Assembly: GCA_036267975.1 (NCBI GenBank)
Contig: DATAVA010000063.1
Span: 1-64,000 of the forward strand
Length of the DNA stretch: 64,000 nucleotides
Direction of reading: 5' to 3'
Source of the DNA: DAIDKA01 sp036267975
Lineage (GTDB): Bacteria; Pseudomonadota; Gammaproteobacteria; Steroidobacterales; Steroidobacteraceae
A program made the translations under genes and the position numbers. Below the pieces are notes generated by a model. The model saw only the letters and a program-made list of their open reading frames with translations, was not told the DNA's origin and did not search any database. Shown here piece by piece: positions 36,564 to 45,741 of the stretch (positions are counted from its first letter, which is position 1; every line of letters begins with the position of its first letter).

Positions 36564-37441
36564 GGGTGCTTCACCTCGGGTCGCGCGGCCTCCTTCTGAC
36601 GCACCGTGAGGTCGCCCAGCATGGCGAGCAGCTGCGCACCGCACCATGGCACGAACAGGGCGCTACCGAGGATGCCGAGCGGTATGGCCAGCTCGGACAG
36701 GCGCTTCAGGTCCGAGACCCCGAACCCCATGGCGGCCACGGCAGCCGCAGTGGTCGCGAATACCAATGTCACGATCAGTACCCCGGCCAGGGCGGCGGAC
36801 AGCACCGACGTGCGCCACCAGTTGCCACGCAACAGGCGAAAGCTCACGCGCATCGCCTCGATCGGCCCGAGCTTCTTCAGCACCAGCGCCACCGGCGCGA
36901 AGAACAAGCCCAGCGACAGCCACGCCGCCGGCAGTGACAGCGGGATCAGCAGCAGCAACATGACGGGGTTGAGGGCGGCCGGATTGGTCAGCGCCGGCGT
37001 CAGCCCCGTCAGCGGCAGGGCGTAAATGAAGGGCAGCAGCGCGAGACTGACGACGAACGTGGAAAGCGCCACGCACACAATCAGGCGCGACAGCAGCACC
37101 GCCGCCTGGCGCACTTCGGTCAGCGCACTGGTACTCTCACCGGCGGCGAGCGCCTTCTGCCGCAGCAGCAGGGCGCTGCCGAACAGCAAAGTCAGAATGC
37201 TTCCCGCGACATTCCAGGCCCACCAGATCGGGTCCGCAGCGTCGGCGCTTTGCAGGGTGAGAAGGTTCTGCAGCGGCAGATCGAGGCTGAGATTGCGCAG
37301 GTTCGCGAGATTGCCGCAGATCGCGATGAGGATCGCGTAGGGCAAGGTGGCGGCAAGCGTCAGACGGAAAATCTTCGTCCCGGTCTGCAGCACTTCGCGC
37401 ACTGTCTGCGCCCGGGTCGGGGGATACAAATTCTGTGACAT
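36560..37441 (-). CDS. multipass inner-membrane protein, unknown
   Basis: A 293-residue protein with about six hydrophobic segments (near residues 25-45, 75-95, 118-140, 158-185, 215-240, 255-275). Its stop overlaps the start of the response regulator gene, making it the first gene of a three-gene operon with the two-component pair. It might be an accessory sensor or a target of the system; no family function can be named from sequence. The divergent neighbour prmC starts 17 nt away. Confidence 0.72.
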   Translation of the reverse strand: MSQNLYPPTRAQTVREVLQTGTKIFRLTLAATLPYAILIAICGNLANLRNLSLDLPLQNLLTLQSADAADPIWWAWNVAGSILTLLFGSALLLRQKALAAGESTSALTEVRQAAVLLSRLIVCVALSTFVVSLALLPFIYALPLTGLTPALTNPAALNPVMLLLLIPLSLPAAWLSLGLFFAPVALVLKKLGPIEAMRVSFRLLRGNWWRTSVLSAALAGVLIVTLVFATTAAAVAAMGFGVSDLKRLSELAIPLGILGSALFVPWCGAQLLAMLGDLTVRQKEAARPEVKHP

Positions 37442-37457
37442 GCGCCAATACTAAAGG

Positions 37458-38318
37458 ATGACCGTGCAGCTCACGACTTCGGATTTGCTCACGCGCGGCA
37501 CGGCGCTGCTCGCGCCACTCCTGGAATGGCCGAACCTGGACGCGGGGATCCTGCTGGCATTCGCCCTGAACATCCCGCGCGTGCGCCTCAAATCGCATCC
37601 GGAGACGCCGCGCACACCGGCTGATTTGGAGCATTATCTGGCGCTGATCGAACGGCGCGCCCAGGGCGAGCCGCTGGCATACATCACCGGCACCCGCGAG
37701 TTCTGGACGCTCGACCTGCGCGTGACCCGCGATGTGCTGGTACCGCGGCCGGAGACCGAACTGCTGGTGGAGCGCGCCCTGCAGCTGGGCCCCACGGCCG
37801 CCGCGCGGGTCGCGGACCTGGGGACCGGCTGCGGTGCCATCGCCCTGGCGCTGGCGGTGGAACGGCCCGCCTGGGAGATCCTGGCGGTGGACGCGTCGGC
37901 GGCCGCACTGGCCGTCGCCGCGGACAATGCCCGCCGACTGGGCCTCACCAACCTCATTTTTGACTCCAGTGACTGGTTTTCGGCCCTCACCGGCCAGCGC
38001 TTTGCCGTGATTGTCAGCAATCCGCCGTACGTGGACGCCCGCGATCCGGCGCTGCGGGCGCTGCGCTACGAACCGCAGCAGGCGCTGACGCCGGGTGAGG
38101 ATGCGCTGGCGGACCTGCGCGCCATCATCCGCGCCGCCCCGGATCAGCTCCTCGCAGGCGGCTGGCTGGCCCTCGAGCACGGTGCGACGCAAGCCAGCGC
38201 GGTGGCCCATGAACTTGTCGCGCGCGGCTTCGGCAGCGTACGCTCGCACCGCGATCTGGGCGGCCACGAGCGGGTGACCGAGGGCCAGTGGACGCAAGAT
38301 TGCCTCATCAGCAGTTAA
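37458..38318 (+). CDS. prmC: release factor glutamine methyltransferase
   Basis: A 286-residue SAM-dependent methyltransferase that modifies the GGQ Gln of RF1 and RF2. Motif I is VADLGTGCGAIALAL, and the catalytic NPPY lies in VIVSNPPYVDARDP. The N-terminal helical domain carries YITGTREFW and VLVPRPETELLVE. In many relatives prmC follows prfA directly; here a two-component operon on the other strand lies between. A GTG six bases after the ATG has better ribosome-site spacing and could be the real start. Confidence 0.93.
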   Translation: MTVQLTTSDLLTRGTALLAPLLEWPNLDAGILLAFALNIPRVRLKSHPETPRTPADLEHYLALIERRAQGEPLAYITGTREFWTLDLRVTRDVLVPRPETELLVERALQLGPTAAARVADLGTGCGAIALALAVERPAWEILAVDASAAALAVAADNARRLGLTNLIFDSSDWFSALTGQRFAVIVSNPPYVDARDPALRALRYEPQQALTPGEDALADLRAIIRAAPDQLLAGGWLALEHGATQASAVAHELVARGFGSVRSHRDLGGHERVTEGQWTQDCLISS

Positions 38319-38330
38319 AAGGAACCTTTC

Positions 38331-38822
38331 ATGATCCGATTCCAGACCACGCTCGGCGACTTCACCATCGAGCTCATGCCCAAGGAAGCGCCGGTCACGG
38401 TCGAGAATTTCGAGCGTTACGTGCGCGAGGAGTTCTTTGACGGTCTCATTTTCCACCGGGTCATCCCCGGCTTCGTCATTCAGGGCGGCGGTCTGACGCC
38501 GGATATGAGCCAGAAAGACAATCACGAACCGATCAAGAATGAGGCCACCAACGGGGTGAAGAACGAGCGCGGCTACCTGTCGATGGCGCGCACCAACGAC
38601 ATCAACAGCGCGACCTCTCAGTTCTTCATCAACCTGAAGGACAATGACTTCCTGGATCACAAGCCCGGCTCCTACGGCTATGCCGTGTTCGCGAAGGTCG
38701 TGGACGGCATGGACGTGATCGACCAGATCGCCGGCGTGAAAACCGGTCGGCGTCGCGGTCACGATGATGTCCCCGTGGAAGATGTGGTGATCATCTCGGC
38801 GCGCGAAGTCGCGGCGAATTGA
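38331..38822 (+). CDS. ppiB: peptidyl-prolyl cis-trans isomerase, cyclophilin type
   Basis: A 163-residue cyclophilin without signal peptide, so cytoplasmic. Active-site stretches are FHRVIPGFVIQGGG, MARTNDINSATSQFFINLKDN and YAVFAKVVDGMDVID. AAAGGAA precedes the ATG at good spacing, 12 nt after prmC. Confidence 0.93.
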   Translation: MIRFQTTLGDFTIELMPKEAPVTVENFERYVREEFFDGLIFHRVIPGFVIQGGGLTPDMSQKDNHEPIKNEATNGVKNERGYLSMARTNDINSATSQFFINLKDNDFLDHKPGSYGYAVFAKVVDGMDVIDQIAGVKTGRRRGHDDVPVEDVVIISAREVAAN

Positions 38823-38913
38823 ATCGCCGGGCGCCCGCGAGATCGCATCCATCCGCCGGCCTCTTCGCACGCTGCTGCGCTGGATACTGGGTCTGCTGCT
38901 GACCGGTGTCGCC

Positions 38914-39558
38914 TTGAGCGTTGGCGCGGTACTGCTGATGCGCTGGTGGCACCCGCTCACCAGCGCGTTCATGGTCGAGGCGCGCGTGGGGGCGCTGGCC
39001 AGCGGCGACTTGCGCTTTCACCTGCGCCATACCTGGGTTGACCGCGATCGAATCGCACCGAGCGCGCAGCTGGCGGTGATCGCCTCGGAGGATCAGAAGT
39101 TTCCGTACCATCACGGCTTCGACCTCGACTCCATCCAGGATGCGCTGCGCGAACAGGAGGAAGGTGGGCGAGCGCGCGGCGCCAGCACCATCTCCCAGCA
39201 GACTGCCAAGAACCTCTTCTTGTGGGGCGGCCACAGTTACCTGCGCAAGGGCCTGGAAGCCTGGTTCACGTTTCTGTTGGAACTGTGCTGGCCGAAGAGC
39301 CGGATACTGGAGGTCTATCTGAACAGCGCGCAATTCGGACCCGCGGTCTACGGCATCGAAGCGGCCGCGCAGACCTTTTTTCACAAACATGCCGCGGCCC
39401 TGACACGCAGCGAAGCTGCGCAGCTCGCGGCAGTGCTGCCCAATCCCGTGCGACTGCATGCGGGCAATCCTTCCGCTTATGTGGCGAGCCGGCGCGAATG
39501 GATACTCGGACAGATGCGCGGCCTCGGGGATCTGGCCTACCTGCGAAATCTGCACTGA
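38914..39558 (+). CDS. mtgA: monofunctional peptidoglycan transglycosylase
   Basis: A GT51 glycosyltransferase that polymerises lipid II. Motifs: SEDQKFPYHHGFDLDSIQDAL (catalytic Glu), GASTISQQTAKNLFLW, RKGLEAWFTFLLEL and KSRILEVYLNSAQFG. The hydrophobic anchor LRTLLRWILGLLLTGVALSVGAVLL begins well before 38914, but the frame back to the stop at 38790 has no ATG, GTG or TTG except TTG 38914. Start may be a rare ATT at 38818, which overlaps the ppiB stop. The coordinates given are the conservative minimum. The downstream glycosyltransferase ATG overlaps this stop (TGATG). Confidence 0.88.
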   Translation: MSVGAVLLMRWWHPLTSAFMVEARVGALASGDLRFHLRHTWVDRDRIAPSAQLAVIASEDQKFPYHHGFDLDSIQDALREQEEGGRARGASTISQQTAKNLFLWGGHSYLRKGLEAWFTFLLELCWPKSRILEVYLNSAQFGPAVYGIEAAAQTFFHKHAAALTRSEAAQLAAVLPNPVRLHAGNPSAYVASRREWILGQMRGLGDLAYLRNLH

Positions 39559-40835
39559 TGGCGCGCGTCCTGCTCGCGACCTTCGGCTCACTCGGGGATC
39601 TGCATCCCTATCTCGCCGTCGGACGCGCGCTGCGGGCACGCGGCCATCAGGCGCGCATCGCGACCAGCAGCGACTACCGGTGGAATGTGGAAGCGGCAGG
39701 CTTGGAGTTTGCGCCGGTTGCACCGAGCCTCGCGCAACTGGGCACGCCGCTGGAGCTGGCGCGTCGGGTCGCGGATCCGATGCGCGGCACCCGGACCTTG
39801 GTGCGCGACCTGATCATGCCGCATCTGCGCGAAGCGCATCAGCAGCTGCAGGTGGCGGCACGCGATGCGGACCTGTTGATCAGCCATCCGCTCACGTTCA
39901 TGGTTCAGGTGGTCGCAGCACAGCAGGACAAGCCCTGGCTTTCCACCGTGCTCGCTCCGGCAAGTTTTCTCGCGCGCGATGATCCGCCGACCCTGGCGCC
40001 CATCAATTCCATGCAGATCGCGCACCGCCTCGGTCCTTGGGTGTACGACGCCCTGATGCGCTACATTCGCGGCACGGTGCGCCGCTGGGAGCAGCCGCTG
40101 CACGCGCTGCGCGCCGAGCTCGGTATGCCCGCGAGCGCCAAGATCATGGTCTTCGAAGGCCAGTTCTCACCAGCGGGAACGTTGGCGCTGTTCGATGCGC
40201 CGCTGATGCAGCCGCAGCCGGACTGGCCACCGCACACGCGGCTGTGCGGCACGCCGCTGTACGATGGCACCGCGGCCCCGCCTGCGCTGCTGGCGTCGCT
40301 GCAGGAATTTCTGGCGGCCGGTGCTGCGCCCATTGTGTTCGCGCTGGGATCATCGGCCATCTGGCTGGGTGGCGATTTCTGGCCCTGCGCCATCGAGGCC
40401 GCGCGGCGACTCGGACGCCGGGCCATCCTGATCACTGGCGCAGATTCGCCGCCTGACCTGCCCGCATCCATGCGGGTCTTCAATTACCTGCCGTATTCGC
40501 AGGTATTCCCGTACGCCTGCGCGGTGGTGCACCAGGCGGGGATCGGCACGCTGTCCCAGGCACTGCGCGCCGGGCGACCCCAGCTGATCACGCCGGTGTG
40601 GTTTGATCAGCCGGACAATGCCGCGCGCGCCTGCAAACTCGGGGTCGCACGCCAGCTCCCCTTCCGGCATGCAACGGCCGCACGCCTGGCGCAGCAGCTG
40701 CGCCAGCTGTTGGGAAGTTCATCGTATGGCGCCGCCGCACAGGATCTGGCGGCAACGCTGAATGCGACGGATGGCGCGGCCAACGCGGCCGCACACATCC
40801 TGGCGGCACTGGGCTCAGTGCAGAGCCTGGCCTGA
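39558..40835 (+). CDS. glycosyltransferase family 1 (UGT/MGT-like)
   Basis: A 425-residue GT-B enzyme. The N-terminal acceptor domain opens with VLLATFGSLGDLHPYLAVGRALRARGHQARIAT. The C-terminal donor-binding domain has VVHQAGIGTLSQALRAGRPQL and WFDQPDNAARACKLG, the family nucleotide-sugar motif. Such enzymes glycosylate lipids, sterols or small molecules (rhamnolipid RhlB-like and macrolide-type relatives). Coupled by overlap to mtgA. The 3' end overlaps the convergent hslO gene by 21 nt. Substrate unknown. Confidence 0.85.
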   Translation: MARVLLATFGSLGDLHPYLAVGRALRARGHQARIATSSDYRWNVEAAGLEFAPVAPSLAQLGTPLELARRVADPMRGTRTLVRDLIMPHLREAHQQLQVAARDADLLISHPLTFMVQVVAAQQDKPWLSTVLAPASFLARDDPPTLAPINSMQIAHRLGPWVYDALMRYIRGTVRRWEQPLHALRAELGMPASAKIMVFEGQFSPAGTLALFDAPLMQPQPDWPPHTRLCGTPLYDGTAAPPALLASLQEFLAAGAAPIVFALGSSAIWLGGDFWPCAIEAARRLGRRAILITGADSPPDLPASMRVFNYLPYSQVFPYACAVVHQAGIGTLSQALRAGRPQLITPVWFDQPDNAARACKLGVARQLPFRHATAARLAQQLRQLLGSSSYGAAAQDLAATLNATDGAANAAAHILAALGSVQSLA

Positions 40836-41759
40836 TCCGCGGCCCGGCTCGCGGCTCGAATCGTCCTGCGCGAACAGCGCATCGACTGCAGCCGCGTCAT
40901 ATTCGTAGGGGCGATTGCAGAAATCGCAGGTCACCGTGACCGCACCTTGTGCCTTGAGCACCTCACGAACCTCCTCCTGACCGAGGCTGCGCAGCATGCT
41001 GTCAACGCGCTCATGGTCGCAACGGCATTCAAACTTCGCCGGCACGCCGGCGAAGATCCGCACATCGTGCCCACGGAAGTCCTGCATCAGCAGCTCCTCA
41101 CCGGTGAAGTGCAGCAGGTCAGCAGCGGTCACCGCCTCGAGGCTCGCCTGCGCATCGCCCCATGCCGAGTCGGCCTCATCATCGGCGGACTCGGCGGAGC
41201 TGCCGCCCACTCCCGGCAGACGCTGCACCAGCAATCCCGCGGCACTGTTCGCATCGGCCGCGAGGCGCACGCGCGTCGGCAGCTGCTCGGAGGAAGCAAA
41301 GTAGGTCTCCAGGCACGCGGCCAGCGAATGACCCGTCAGGGGCACGACGCCCTGGTAACGCAGTTCGCGCTCATCGGCCTCGATGGTCACCGTCAGGCGT
41401 CCCTCCTCACCGACCAGCCAGCGAAAGACCTCGGGCGTCAAAGACGTCGCCGCGCCATCCCCCTGCGCCCGGGCCAGGGCCCGGTAGCGAAAGTCGTGGG
41501 TGCACTGGGCGACGAGCAGACTGACGGCGCCATTGCCTTGCAGCTGCAGCGTCAACGTGCCTTTGAATTTGAGGGTGGACGCCAACAGCAGCGAAGCGCA
41601 GACCGCCTGGCCCAGCAGCTCCTGAACGGGAGGTGAATACTCGCGAAACTGGCGCAGATCACGCCAGCCCTGGCCGATACCGACCCATTGCCCGCGCACG
41701 GGTCTGCCATCAAATACAAAGCGTTGCACCTGTTCGGGTGCGCGAAATTCAGTAGTCAT
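40815..41759 (-). CDS. hslO: redox-activated chaperone Hsp33
   Basis: A 314-residue Hsp33. The C-terminal zinc-binding switch keeps its four Cys: FECRCDHER (C-x-C) and VTCDFCNRPYEYD (C-x2-C). The N-terminal domain carries QELLGQAVCASLLLASTLKFKGTLTLQLQG. It becomes a holdase when oxidative stress and unfolding release zinc. A 5'-end ATG at 41759 is in place. Confidence 0.94.
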   Translation of the reverse strand: MTTEFRAPEQVQRFVFDGRPVRGQWVGIGQGWRDLRQFREYSPPVQELLGQAVCASLLLASTLKFKGTLTLQLQGNGAVSLLVAQCTHDFRYRALARAQGDGAATSLTPEVFRWLVGEEGRLTVTIEADERELRYQGVVPLTGHSLAACLETYFASSEQLPTRVRLAADANSAAGLLVQRLPGVGGSSAESADDEADSAWGDAQASLEAVTAADLLHFTGEELLMQDFRGHDVRIFAGVPAKFECRCDHERVDSMLRSLGQEEVREVLKAQGAVTVTCDFCNRPYEYDAAAVDALFAQDDSSREPGRGSGQALH

Positions 41760-41809
41760 GGGGTCGCACTTTGGGGGCAGCGCGTCGCAATCTCAATACC
41801 CATGCAGGT

Positions 41810-41826
41810 TTATATCCGGGTATAAT
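41810..41826 (+). promoter_or_regulatory. dyad over a -10 box before the DUF2239 gene
   Basis: TTATA-TCCGGG-TATAA (41810-41825) is a 14-of-16 palindrome whose right arm forms TATAAT, a consensus -10, 30 nt before the ATG at 41857. A repressor site overlapping the promoter is likely; the regulator is unknown. Confidence 0.4.
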
Positions 41827-41856
41827 AATTGCAACGTCTTGATTCCAGGTGACCTG

Positions 41857-42426
41857 ATGAGCGAAGCCGCGGTGCATACCTATACCGCTTTTGCCGCCGC
41901 AAAGAGCCTCGGCTCCGGCACGCTGCCGGTGATTGCCCTGGCGGTGAAGCGGGCGCTGGCTGCCGGCCGAAGCGGGCCGGTGCTGATTTTTGATGACCTC
42001 ACGGGCCGATCCATCGATGTCGATACACGCGGCTCGGACGCCGAGGTGCTGGCTCGGCTCGCCCGGCCGCGGGGCCGTCCGAAACTCGGCGTCGTGCCCC
42101 GCGAAGTCACGCTGCTACCGCGCCATTGGCAGTGGCTCGCCGCCCAGCCCGGAGGCGCCTCCGTAGCCCTGCGCAAGCTGGTCGAAGCAGCGCGGCGGGA
42201 CCGCTCCGGCCAGGATGAAAGGCGCCAGATGCAGGAGCGCGCGTTCCACTTCATGGCGGCCATGGCGGGTGACCTGCCGGGTTTCGAGGCCGCGATCCGG
42301 GCCCTGTACGCGCCGGATGCTGCGCGCTTTGCCGAACTCATCGCGCCCTGGCCAGCCGATGTGCGCGATCACGCGAGCCGGCTGGCCGGAAACGTAACGA
42401 GCCTCAGCCGGCGAGCTTCTTCTTGA
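41857..42426 (+). CDS. DUF2239-family protein
   Basis: A 189-residue protein with TYTAFAAAKSLGSGTLPVIALAVKRAL, LIFDDLTGRSIDVDTRG, RGRPKLGVVPREVTLLPRHWQWLAAQPGGASVALRKLVEAARR and FMAAMAGDLPGFEAAIRALYA, the full DUF2239 pattern. The RPKLGV...TLLPRHWQWL block resembles RHH-type DNA-binding annotations, but no function is established. AGGTGA lies before the ATG. It overlaps the convergent gatB end by 23 nt. Confidence 0.82.
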   Translation: MSEAAVHTYTAFAAAKSLGSGTLPVIALAVKRALAAGRSGPVLIFDDLTGRSIDVDTRGSDAEVLARLARPRGRPKLGVVPREVTLLPRHWQWLAAQPGGASVALRKLVEAARRDRSGQDERRQMQERAFHFMAAMAGDLPGFEAAIRALYAPDAARFAELIAPWPADVRDHASRLAGNVTSLSRRASS

Positions 42427-43849
42427 GCAGCTCGTTCAACTGCGCCGGGTTGGCCTTGCCGCCGGTGGCCTTCATGACCTGGCCGACGAAGTAGCCAAAC
42501 AGCTTGTCCTTGCCGGCGCGAAAGTCGGCGAGCTGTGCGGGGCTCTTGGCCATGACTGCATCGATCGCCCTCTCGATCGCTGCCGGATCGGAGATCTGTT
42601 TGAGGCCCTTCTCGGCGATGACCGAATCCGCATCGGCACCGCCCGCCCACATGGCCTCGAAGACCTCCTTGGCGATCTTGCCGGAGATGGTGCCATCAGC
42701 AATGCGGTTGAGGAGGCCGGCGAGTCGCGCGGCATTCAGCCGGCTCTGGCCGATATCGACAGCATCGCGATTCAGAGCGGCGGACAGTTCACCCATGACC
42801 CAGTTGGCGACCAGCTTCGGGTCCTGCGGGATCTGCCTGACCACGGCCTCGAAGAAATCACCCATCTCACGGCTCGCAGTGAGCACTGCGGCATCGTAGG
42901 CGGAGAGCCCGAAGGCGGAGGCAAAGCGCGCGGCCTTCTCATCCGGCAGTTCGGGGAGCGCCTTGCGCACCTCGGCGATGAATGCCGCATCGACGGCCAC
43001 CGGCAGCAGGTCCGGATCCGGAAAGTAGCGGTAGTCGTTCGCTTCTTCCTTGGAGCGCATTGAGCGCGTTTCACCCTTGTCGGGGTCGTACAGGCGCGTT
43101 TCCTGCAGCACCTTGCCGCCGCTGTCGATGATGTCGATCTGGCGCGCGACCTCGTAATGGATGGCTTTTTCGACGAAGCGGAAGGAGTTCAGATTCTTGA
43201 TTTCCGCGCGGGTGCCGAACTTCTCGGCCCCCTTGCGCCGCACCGAGACGTTGGCGTCGCAGCGGAACGAGCCTTCCTGCATGTTGCCGTCGCAGATTTC
43301 CAGGTAGCGCACCAGCGTGTGGATCTTCTTCAGGTACGCCACCGCTTCCTTGGCCGAACGCATGTCCGGCTCCGAAACGATCTCAATCAAAGGGGTGCCC
43401 GCACGATTCAGATCGATCCCGGAAAATGCGCCCAGGCCCTCGTGCATGGACTTGCCCGCGTCCTCCTCCAGATGCGCGCGCGTGATCGCAATGCGCTTGC
43501 GCGTGCCGTCCTCGAGCACGATGTCCATGTGGCCCCTCGCGACGATGGGCAGCTCGTACTGGCTGATCTGATAGCCCTTCGGCAAATCCGGATAGAAGTA
43601 ATTCTTGCGCGCGAACACCGACACGGGCGTGATGTCAGCGGCAATGGCCAGCCCGAACTTCACCGCCATGCCCACGGCGGCCTGGTTCAGTACCGGCAGC
43701 ACCCCCGGGTAGCCCAGATCGACGAGGTTTGCCTGCGAATTCGGCGGCGCGCCATAGGCGGTCGGCGATGCGGAGAAGATCTTTGATTCGGTCGCCAGCT
43801 GGGCGTGGACTTCCAGCCCGATGACGGTTTCCCAGGTGTCGTTATTCAT
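42404..43849 (-). CDS. gatB: Asp/Glu-tRNA amidotransferase subunit B
   Basis: A 481-residue GatB. The kinase-like domain begins WETVIGLEVHAQLATESKIFS and includes FARKNYFYPDLPKGYQISQYE and EPDMRSAKEA; the C-terminal YqeY-like tail ends the protein. GatB binds mischarged Glu-tRNA(Gln)/Asp-tRNA(Asn) and activates it. The ATG at 43849 overlaps the gatA end by 8 nt (coupling). With tRNA-Gln present and GatCAB complete, the indirect amidation route is expected. Confidence 0.95.
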   Translation of the reverse strand: MNNDTWETVIGLEVHAQLATESKIFSASPTAYGAPPNSQANLVDLGYPGVLPVLNQAAVGMAVKFGLAIAADITPVSVFARKNYFYPDLPKGYQISQYELPIVARGHMDIVLEDGTRKRIAITRAHLEEDAGKSMHEGLGAFSGIDLNRAGTPLIEIVSEPDMRSAKEAVAYLKKIHTLVRYLEICDGNMQEGSFRCDANVSVRRKGAEKFGTRAEIKNLNSFRFVEKAIHYEVARQIDIIDSGGKVLQETRLYDPDKGETRSMRSKEEANDYRYFPDPDLLPVAVDAAFIAEVRKALPELPDEKAARFASAFGLSAYDAAVLTASREMGDFFEAVVRQIPQDPKLVANWVMGELSAALNRDAVDIGQSRLNAARLAGLLNRIADGTISGKIAKEVFEAMWAGGADADSVIAEKGLKQISDPAAIERAIDAVMAKSPAQLADFRAGKDKLFGYFVGQVMKATGGKANPAQLNELLKKKLAG

Positions 43850-45302
43850 AGCCAGGAGGAACTCGGGTGTGCCAATCGGTTTCGCGCTGATAGGCATGGG
43901 CGGCGCTCAGCAGGCGCTCTTCGGCGAAATGCCGGCCGATGATCTGCAGTCCCACCGGCAGGTTCTGCACCAACCCGCACGGGATGGACATTGCGGGCAG
44001 CCCCGCGAGGTTCGCACCGATGGTGTAGATGTCGTTCAGGTACATGGTGATCGGATCGGAGGTCTTCGATCCCAGCGCGAAAGCCACGGTCGGCGTGGTC
44101 GGTCCCATCACCACGTCGACCTGCCTGAAGGCCTGGTCGAATTCATTGGCGATCAGCCGCCGCACCTTCTGTGCCTTGATATAGAACGCATCGTAATAAC
44201 CGGCGGATAATACATAGGTGCCCGTCATGATGCGCCGCTTGACCTCGGCCCCGAAGCCCTCGCCGCGCGAGCGTTTGTACAGGTCCATCAGATCCTTCGG
44301 ATCCTTGGCCCGGTGACCGAAGCGCACGCCATCAAAGCGTGCGAGGTTCGAGGAGCACTCGGCCGGCGCTACGACATAGTAGGCGGGCACGGACAGCCCC
44401 AGGTTCGGCAAGCTGACCTCAATGAGCTTGGCGCCAAGCTTTTCATACACCGCGAGCGCGGCGCGTACGCAACGCTCGTTCGCGGGGTCCAGGCCCTTCT
44501 CGAAGAATTCCTTGAGCAGGCCGATTTTCAGGCCCGCCAGGGGTTGCTCGAGACCGGCCACGTAATCGGGAACGGGCTTGTCGACGCTGGTGGAGTCACG
44601 TGGATCAAAGCCCGCCATGGCCCGCAGCACCAGCGCGGCATCTTCGGCCGAAGCGGTGAGTGTGCCGCCCTGATCCAGGCTCGAGGCAAAGGCGATCATG
44701 CCGTAGCGGGAGACGCGCCCGTAGGTCGGCTTGAGGCCCGTGATGCCACACAGCGCGGCCGGTTGGCGTATCGAGCCGCCGGTATCCGTCGCGGTCGCCA
44801 AGGGCGCCAGTCGCGCGGCCACCACGGCGGCCGACCCGCCGGAGGACCCGCCCGGAACGAGCTGCGGATTCCAAGGGTTACGCACGGGCCCGAAGTAGCT
44901 TGTCTCGTTGGAGGAGCCCATGGCGAATTCGTCCATGTTGGCCTTGCCGAGCATGATCATGCCCTCGGCCTTGAGCTTCGCCACGACGGTCGCATCGTAG
45001 GGGGCGACGAAATTGTCGAGCATGCGCGAGGCGCAAGTGGTTCTGACCCCTTCGGTGCAGAAGATATCCTTGTGAACCATAGGGATACCCATGAGCGCAC
45101 CGGCCCCGCCGCGGGCCAGCAGGCCATCGGCGACGGCCGCCGCCTGCATGGCGGCGGTGCCTGTCACCGAGATCAGGGCATTCAGCTGCGGCTGGTGCGC
45201 CTCGATGCGCGCGAGGAGCATTCGCGTCAGTTCGACGCTCGAGAATTCGCGGGCCTTCAGGCCCGCCGCCAGCTGTGCCAGAGATTGGGTGTACAGCTTC
45301 AC
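43842..45302 (-). CDS. gatA: Asp/Glu-tRNA amidotransferase subunit A
   Basis: A 486-residue amidase-signature enzyme that hydrolyses Gln to supply ammonia. The catalytic Ser-cisSer-Lys triad lies in GGSSGGSAAVVAARLAPLATATDTGGSIRQPAALCG plus an upstream HKD in MVHKDIF. It starts at a GTG that overlaps the gatC stop (GTGA). Confidence 0.95.
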   Translation of the reverse strand: MKLYTQSLAQLAAGLKAREFSSVELTRMLLARIEAHQPQLNALISVTGTAAMQAAAVADGLLARGGAGALMGIPMVHKDIFCTEGVRTTCASRMLDNFVAPYDATVVAKLKAEGMIMLGKANMDEFAMGSSNETSYFGPVRNPWNPQLVPGGSSGGSAAVVAARLAPLATATDTGGSIRQPAALCGITGLKPTYGRVSRYGMIAFASSLDQGGTLTASAEDAALVLRAMAGFDPRDSTSVDKPVPDYVAGLEQPLAGLKIGLLKEFFEKGLDPANERCVRAALAVYEKLGAKLIEVSLPNLGLSVPAYYVVAPAECSSNLARFDGVRFGHRAKDPKDLMDLYKRSRGEGFGAEVKRRIMTGTYVLSAGYYDAFYIKAQKVRRLIANEFDQAFRQVDVVMGPTTPTVAFALGSKTSDPITMYLNDIYTIGANLAGLPAMSIPCGLVQNLPVGLQIIGRHFAEERLLSAAHAYQRETDWHTRVPPGYE

Positions 45303-45583
45303 TCGATGACCTTTGGTACCAGGTACAAGGACGCGGCCACCTGCGGAGCATTGGCCTGGTAGAGCTCGTGCGCGTCCGTCTCCGTGGCCACATCGGCGCG
45401 CAGGCGCTGCACCAGACCCGGTAACGGGTGCGCCATGGGCGCTACGTCCTCAGTCTGTGCGCGCTCGAGGTCGCCAACAAACGACAGAATGCTCGTCAGG
45501 CTCTCCTGATAGCGCGGGATCTCGGCCTCGTCCATTGCCAGACGGGCCAGGTGGGCAATCGAAGCAATCTGTTCGGGCTTCAT
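45299..45583 (-). CDS. gatC: Asp/Glu-tRNA amidotransferase subunit C
   Basis: A 94-residue subunit that clamps GatA and GatB. Features: IASIAHLARLAMDEAEIPRYQESLTSILSFVGDL and APMAHPLPG. AAGG precedes the ATG at 45583. First gene of the gatCAB operon, divergent from mreB. Confidence 0.93.
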   Translation of the reverse strand: MKPEQIASIAHLARLAMDEAEIPRYQESLTSILSFVGDLERAQTEDVAPMAHPLPGLVQRLRADVATETDAHELYQANAPQVAASLYLVPKVIE

Positions 45584-45658
45584 GTCGTGCCTTGGTTCAG
45601 TTGTGATGCCGCGCTCAAAAAACTGCGGGAAAATGGGCGCGAAATGATACACCGCGCC

Positions 45659-45715
45659 TTGCTCAATGTCGCATCGGTTGCTATGGTACGCGCCACTTCC
45701 GGGAGGCTCCTCCCG
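45659..45715 (+). promoter_or_regulatory. mreB promoter and leader hairpin
   Basis: TTGCTC (45659-45664), a 17-bp spacer and TATGGT (45682-45687) give a plausible sigma-70 promoter. It is followed by a perfect CGGGAGG-CT-CCTCCCG inverted repeat (45700-45715). An eight-T run then leads straight to the mreB ATG at 45742, and no Shine-Dalgarno is visible there. Confidence 0.5.
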
Positions 45716-45741
45716 CTTGCTTCAAACGTCGGTTTTTTTTC

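Noticed and set aside
37137..38972. A 611-residue minus-strand frame covering prmC and ppiB
   Set aside because: prmC and ppiB on the plus strand have clear catalytic motifs; the opposite frame is a codon-bias artefact.
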